Source: Nothophaeocryptopus gaeumannii
Lineage: Eukaryota; Ascomycota; Dothideomycetes; Mycosphaerellales; Mycosphaerellaceae
Reading direction: 5' to 3'
Assembly (NCBI GenBank): GCA_031771865.1
Contig: JASISA010000001.1
Span: forward strand, 1,798,001 to 1,862,000
Length of the DNA: 64,000 nucleotides
A program made the translations under genes and the position numbers. A model generated the notes under the pieces. The model saw nothing but the letters and a program-made list of their open reading frames with translations. It did no database searches and was not told where the DNA came from. This document shows, piece by piece, positions 60,251 to 64,000 of this stretch (positions within the stretch are counted from its first letter, which is position 1; each line of letters opens with the position of its first letter).

Positions 60251-63200
60251 ATGTCAGCCTCTCCGTCCTTCTCCATCGATAGTCCAGATGACACCCTGTC
60301 ACCGAGTTCACAGCGAAGCGCATTCCCTTTTCCACCTCAGAAGGCCTCATCGCGGCCGAGCTCCAGCAGACACAGGGCGAGAAGAGGTAGTTCAGCCAGT
60401 ACGCTGTCGGTAGGCTCAATAGGCGGCAGCTTGGATATCCAGAATCGCAGAAGCAGCACAGTACGGGAGACTGGTCAAAATGCCATCTCCACACTTCTAC
60501 AGCCGCCTATTGTACGGACAGGGCTGCTGCCGCATACTCAAGCCCAGGCTGCTGCATCCGGTTTCAAGGCGCCAACGACACGAGACATCCCGCCTGTGAC
60601 TTTGACCAACGTGCCACATGTGCCACCCGAGAACTTCCGCGACTATTTGAGCCGTATTGGGCCGCTTTTTGAGACCTTTCAAAGGGCAAGGACGGACTCA
60701 GAGCAGCCGACATGGTTGAAGAAGGATAAGGAACTGGAGAAAGCGGAAGCGTTGCAAAGGAGGTTGAGCAGAGATCCGTCTGCCCCGCTCACTCCTTCAA
60801 TATCACGGCAGACGTCGACGACGGCCTTATCACCCATCGAACCTCCAGGTGGACCACGACGGAGATCATCCGCGCAATATCGGCGAAATCGCAACGAGCC
60901 GACTCCTTTGTCCACGATACCTACAGTCTACTTCGACGAAGATTTCCATTTGGAGAATCCTAGAACATTCGATGTTGTGTCAGAGCGCTCAGAAATCATA
61001 CGCCCTCCGCCTGGCTCACAGCCTTCAGAACAAAGCACGACTAATGGAGCTCCAGCGATACCCAGGAAGACTCTGGCCACCAACGCGATCTTGCAAGAGA
61101 AGCTGAGTTGGTACATGGATACTGTTGAGGTGCATTTGATCAACAGCATCAGCACCGCTAGCAGTGGCTTTTTTGCTGCGCTAGGGTCGTTGAAGGAGCT
61201 ACAGACTGAAGCGGAGGAGAGTGTTGCTAAGATTCAAAGCTTACGTGACGATCTACGAAGATTAGATCAGGAGGTCGCCCTTTCTGGGTTGGAGGTCGCG
61301 GCAAAAAGGCGGAGAAGAGAGAATGTGCGGAAGCTGGATCGGGCGACTGCTCAAGTGCAAAGCGTGGTGGAGGATGTGAAGAAGGCTGATGAGCTGGTAG
61401 ACAGCCAGGCATACGACGAGGCTGCCGATCAGATGGATCGTGTAGGCCGGATACTTTGTGGGAAGCAAGAGGCCGGGCAGGAAGATCAAGAGCTGATAGA
61501 CTTACGGCCGTTGAGAGCACTTCAAGGACTGGATCCTGCGTTGCAAGAGCTGCAATTGAGGATAGGAGCAGGCTTCTCTCAAAAGTTCACCTCAATTCTC
61601 ATGGACGATCTACGAAGACACGTGGAGCGAGTACCACCTAGCGATACACTCAAGCGCTGGTCGCGACAGCGAGGGATATCGCCGATTTATATGGAGACCG
61701 ACGATAAGTTTCGTACTGATCTTCTCAGTGCACTGAACGGGCTGGCACGCGCGGGACATACAGCGCCAGCAACGGCAGCATATAGAGAAGCTGTCACGAA
61801 GGAGATGAAAGCGCTCATTCGCAGGTTTCTCCCAAGCAGTAGCGACGATGATGCAGAAAGCATGATGTCTACTTCCACGCGTGGCAGCCAGCGGCAAAAT
61901 CAACAAGAGAAGAGCAGCATCCTCGCGAGGAATCTCAGAGCGCTGGACCCGGAGGACGCCGAGAAGCTCCTGATCGATGTCTACACATCTGTCGGAGAGA
62001 CTCTGCGGAGAGTCTCTACGCAAACCAAAGTCCTATTGGATCTGACAAGCAAAATGCAGGCTCCTGACCCTCGATCTCCGCCGCGGTCTCCCAACGTCAA
62101 TGCACTCGATCAGCAGCTTTCGAATGGAGCGCCACCGCCTCCGCCGAAAATCACGGTACAGGAAGAGCTCTCACAGGCTCTGGACATGTCAAGTCTGCTC
62201 GGACAAGGTGTAGAAGCGGCGCAAGGCCAAATAACGAAGGTCCTCAAAGTTCGGAGCGAGAAGTCCATACGACTCCCCAAGACGCTGTTCCTGCGGTACT
62301 TCACGCTCAACAGACTGTTTGCGGACGAGTGCGAGGCAATTAGTGGCAGTGGCGGCTCGACACTGAAAGGCATTGTCAATGCGCAAATATCAGGTTTCGT
62401 CCAGGTTCTTGGTACGGCGCAGGGTGAGCGCATCGCTGACATGCTGGAGAAAGATAGCTGGAACGCCGAAGACTTCTCAGAGAAGTACAATGTGGTGCTC
62501 CAGCAGATCCTTGCTTCCATGAGCTCCGACCCAATAGAGTGGACCAAGGGCGCTGCGCCAATATGGGAAGAGCCTCAGACTTTGAACCAGACGAATTGTG
62601 AAGTTACCTCGGCGCCGAATGGAACAGACACAAATGGTACAACTCCAAGCGCAGTCAAAGCCCAGACGAGACCTGCCTACATTGACGATACCCGCTACAT
62701 CCTCGTTCCAAGCGCCGCCTCCCTCCTACCCACAATCGACACTTTCCTCTCCCTGACCGCAGCCCTACCCAGCATGACACCGCAAATAACCACCTCGCTC
62801 CTCGAAGTCCTCCGAACATTCAACTCCCGCTCCTGCCAACTCATCCTTGGCGCCGGCGCTACCAAATCCGCAGGCCTCAAAAACATCACGACGAAACATC
62901 TCGCGCTCGCCTCTCAGGCTCTGAGCTTCATCATCGCCCTCGTCCCCTACATGCGCGAATGCGTCCGCCGACATGTGCCTGGAGGTCAAGGGGGTATCCT
63001 TGCGGAATTCGACAAGACGAAGAGAATATACCAAGATCATCAATCTGAGATTCACGATAAACTTGTCGCAATCATGACGGGTCGATCAGCTTCGCACGTC
63101 AGAACCATGTCCGCTATTGACTTCGACGAAACCCCAGCCGGCGGCGGCGACGACAGATCCTCACCCTACATGGAAATCCTTACAAAGGAGACCCTCACCC

Positions 63201-63532
63201 TGCATCGCGTGCTCAGTCGACACCTAAGCGATGTAGACGTCAGTATGATCATGCGTCGCATATCCAGCAGTTACAAAGACCAATGGACAAAAGCTTTCTC
63301 GGAAGTGGACGTTGAGAGCTCCGCGGGCGAGAAGAGATTACTTCGGGATGCGGAGACGTTGGAGGCAAGACTGGGGAAAATTGAAGGGTTTGAAGCTGTA
63401 GGAAGGGAGATTTTGGGGGTTGTGAGGGCGAAGGTTAGTGTTGAGGATGATAGCAGTGGGGCAAAGGGGAAGACAAATGGGTCAGCGACAGGTGAGGGGG
63501 AGAAAGGGAAGGCTGAAGGGGAGAAGACGTAG
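60251..63532 (+). CDS. VPS54: GARP complex subunit Vps54
   Basis: Vps54 tethers endosome-derived vesicles at the trans-Golgi within the GARP complex (Vps51-54). A single exon of 1093 residues. The disordered Ser/Pro-rich N-terminus (about 1-110) is followed by the family motif VTLTNVPHVPPENFRDYLSR. The coiled-coil CATCHR region begins ILQEKLSWYMDTVEVHLINS (about residues 280-370). The central Vps54 domain starts near residue 640 (ALDMSSLLGQGVEAAQGQIT, FLRYFTLNRLFADECEAISG). The C-terminal helical bundle contains LVPSAASLLPTIDTFLSLTA and HRVLSRHLSDVDVSMIMRRI. The tail is Gly/Lys/Glu-rich. No frameshift or intron is needed. It diverges from MCM5. Confidence 0.9.
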   Translation: MSASPSFSIDSPDDTLSPSSQRSAFPFPPQKASSRPSSSRHRARRGSSASTLSVGSIGGSLDIQNRRSSTVRETGQNAISTLLQPPIVRTGLLPHTQAQAAASGFKAPTTRDIPPVTLTNVPHVPPENFRDYLSRIGPLFETFQRARTDSEQPTWLKKDKELEKAEALQRRLSRDPSAPLTPSISRQTSTTALSPIEPPGGPRRRSSAQYRRNRNEPTPLSTIPTVYFDEDFHLENPRTFDVVSERSEIIRPPPGSQPSEQSTTNGAPAIPRKTLATNAILQEKLSWYMDTVEVHLINSISTASSGFFAALGSLKELQTEAEESVAKIQSLRDDLRRLDQEVALSGLEVAAKRRRRENVRKLDRATAQVQSVVEDVKKADELVDSQAYDEAADQMDRVGRILCGKQEAGQEDQELIDLRPLRALQGLDPALQELQLRIGAGFSQKFTSILMDDLRRHVERVPPSDTLKRWSRQRGISPIYMETDDKFRTDLLSALNGLARAGHTAPATAAYREAVTKEMKALIRRFLPSSSDDDAESMMSTSTRGSQRQNQQEKSSILARNLRALDPEDAEKLLIDVYTSVGETLRRVSTQTKVLLDLTSKMQAPDPRSPPRSPNVNALDQQLSNGAPPPPPKITVQEELSQALDMSSLLGQGVEAAQGQITKVLKVRSEKSIRLPKTLFLRYFTLNRLFADECEAISGSGGSTLKGIVNAQISGFVQVLGTAQGERIADMLEKDSWNAEDFSEKYNVVLQQILASMSSDPIEWTKGAAPIWEEPQTLNQTNCEVTSAPNGTDTNGTTPSAVKAQTRPAYIDDTRYILVPSAASLLPTIDTFLSLTAALPSMTPQITTSLLEVLRTFNSRSCQLILGAGATKSAGLKNITTKHLALASQALSFIIALVPYMRECVRRHVPGGQGGILAEFDKTKRIYQDHQSEIHDKLVAIMTGRSASHVRTMSAIDFDETPAGGGDDRSSPYMEILTKETLTLHRVLSRHLSDVDVSMIMRRISSSYKDQWTKAFSEVDVESSAGEKRLLRDAETLEARLGKIEGFEAVGREILGVVRAKVSVEDDSSGAKGKTNGSATGEGEKGKAEGEKT

Positions 63533-63624
63533 AAAGGTGATAGAGTTTTTGAGGTTGAGAAATGTACATGTTGTACAAGCCGGGATCCTTCCTGGATCTT
63601 TCCTTTCATCTTGAGAAACTGACA

Positions 63625-63996
63625 TCACGAGGAGAGCTGGTCCGTGACATGATGCAGGCAGAAGCGGGCTAGAGCATTTCGCGTCTGTAGAAGCCTGGAG
63701 TATTCATCTGGCGGCCTGGAGTAAGACTCACCGAAATCTGCAGAACCGTTCGGCTCACGACATCGAATCTCGTCGAAGAGTCTTTGCATGCTGTCAATAT
63801 CTTTATTGACATCCCCGATTACACTATCGATTACAGTACTGGCCCTCCGAACCCATTTCGCCGTCAAACGCCTGGTCGTCCTCAAAAGCACTGCGCCCTC
63901 TGCCATATCCCATACTCCGTACAACGATGCGCACAGCTCTATCTTTATCAACCCGAAAACACTCGCTGCTCCGCCTTCCGAATCTAAGAGTCCCAT
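63625..63996 (-). CDS. Unknown gene at the window edge, 5' part
   Basis: A frame from ATG 63996 (MGLLDSEGGAASVFGLIKIE) encodes a helical, moderately basic sequence (LLRTTRRLTAKWVRRASTVI, then DVNKDIDSMQRLFDEIRC). A GTGAGT at 63731 and a CTACAG at 63687-63682 would form a 50-nt intron that changes the C-terminal frame, so the end is uncertain. I recognise no family. The true start may also lie beyond the window. Confidence 0.35.
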   Translation of the reverse strand: MGLLDSEGGAASVFGLIKIELCASLYGVWDMAEGAVLLRTTRRLTAKWVRRASTVIDSVIGDVNKDIDSMQRLFDEIRCREPNGSADFGESYSRPPDEYSRLLQTRNALARFCLHHVTDQLSS

Positions 63997-64000
63997 ATCG

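Noticed and set aside
1..64000. tRNA or rRNA genes
   Set aside because: No GGTTCRA-type B box in a cloverleaf context and no rRNA core sequence was recognised.

Overview
The window is a stretch of filamentous ascomycete (Pezizomycotina) nuclear DNA, most likely a dothideomycete. The main signs are spliced genes with short introns (about 45-80 nt) carrying CTRAC-type branch sites, a HET-domain gene, an NmrA regulator, a combined C2H2/Zn2Cys6 transcription factor and an OTT_1508-type deaminase-like protein. No rRNA, tRNA, CRISPR array or bacterial operon structure was seen.

Layout. 1-10 kb: a GH72-like protein lacking its acid/base residue, mitochondrial ribosomal mL57, the H3K56 acetyltransferase Rtt109, a small two-exon basic protein, a frameshifted HET gene and a broken GH10 xylanase. 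10-26 kb: TIM22, a DUF4048-type protein, a zinc-finger transcription factor, an S28 serine peptidase, an MFS phosphate/phospholipid-type permease and an alpha/beta hydrolase. 26-31 kb: a small secreted protein and a divergent P450/UbiA-prenyltransferase pair that looks like a minimal meroterpenoid locus. 31-40 kb: OTT_1508 protein, a frameshifted AKR7-type reductase, a PSI-domain membrane protein, a SET/Vps75-type NAP protein and nmrA. 44-49 kb: a 1750-residue protein with an OB-like N-terminus and a POT1/Cdc13-type OB domain at the C-terminus. 57-64 kb: MCM5, VPS54 and the start of an unknown gene.

The most unusual part is 49378-57097, a 7.7-kb mobile element between the POT1-like gene and MCM5. 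It has 38-bp terminal inverted repeats and a 4-bp target duplication. It carries an rve-type DDE integrase gene plus two unfamiliar genes, one a zinc-finger/coiled-coil protein and one a protein with a SUMO-interaction-like motif. It is filled with a 9-bp motif (CACTCGYAG, at least 22 exact copies) that also forms the 3' splice site of two of its introns. A 2.9-kb hAT transposon with perfect 8-bp target duplications has inserted into the coding sequence of one of these genes; removing it on paper restores an uninterrupted frame.

A second theme is decay. At least 11 apparent single-base deletions break the HET, GH10, AKR and transposon genes, and none was found in the housekeeping genes (mL57, RTT109, TIM22, MCM5, VPS54, SET/NAP, nmrA). 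This contrast suggests real relaxed selection on accessory genes rather than random sequence error, although the raw data would need checking. Gene models were built by reading splice sites by eye; domain assignments come from remembered family motifs, not searches.
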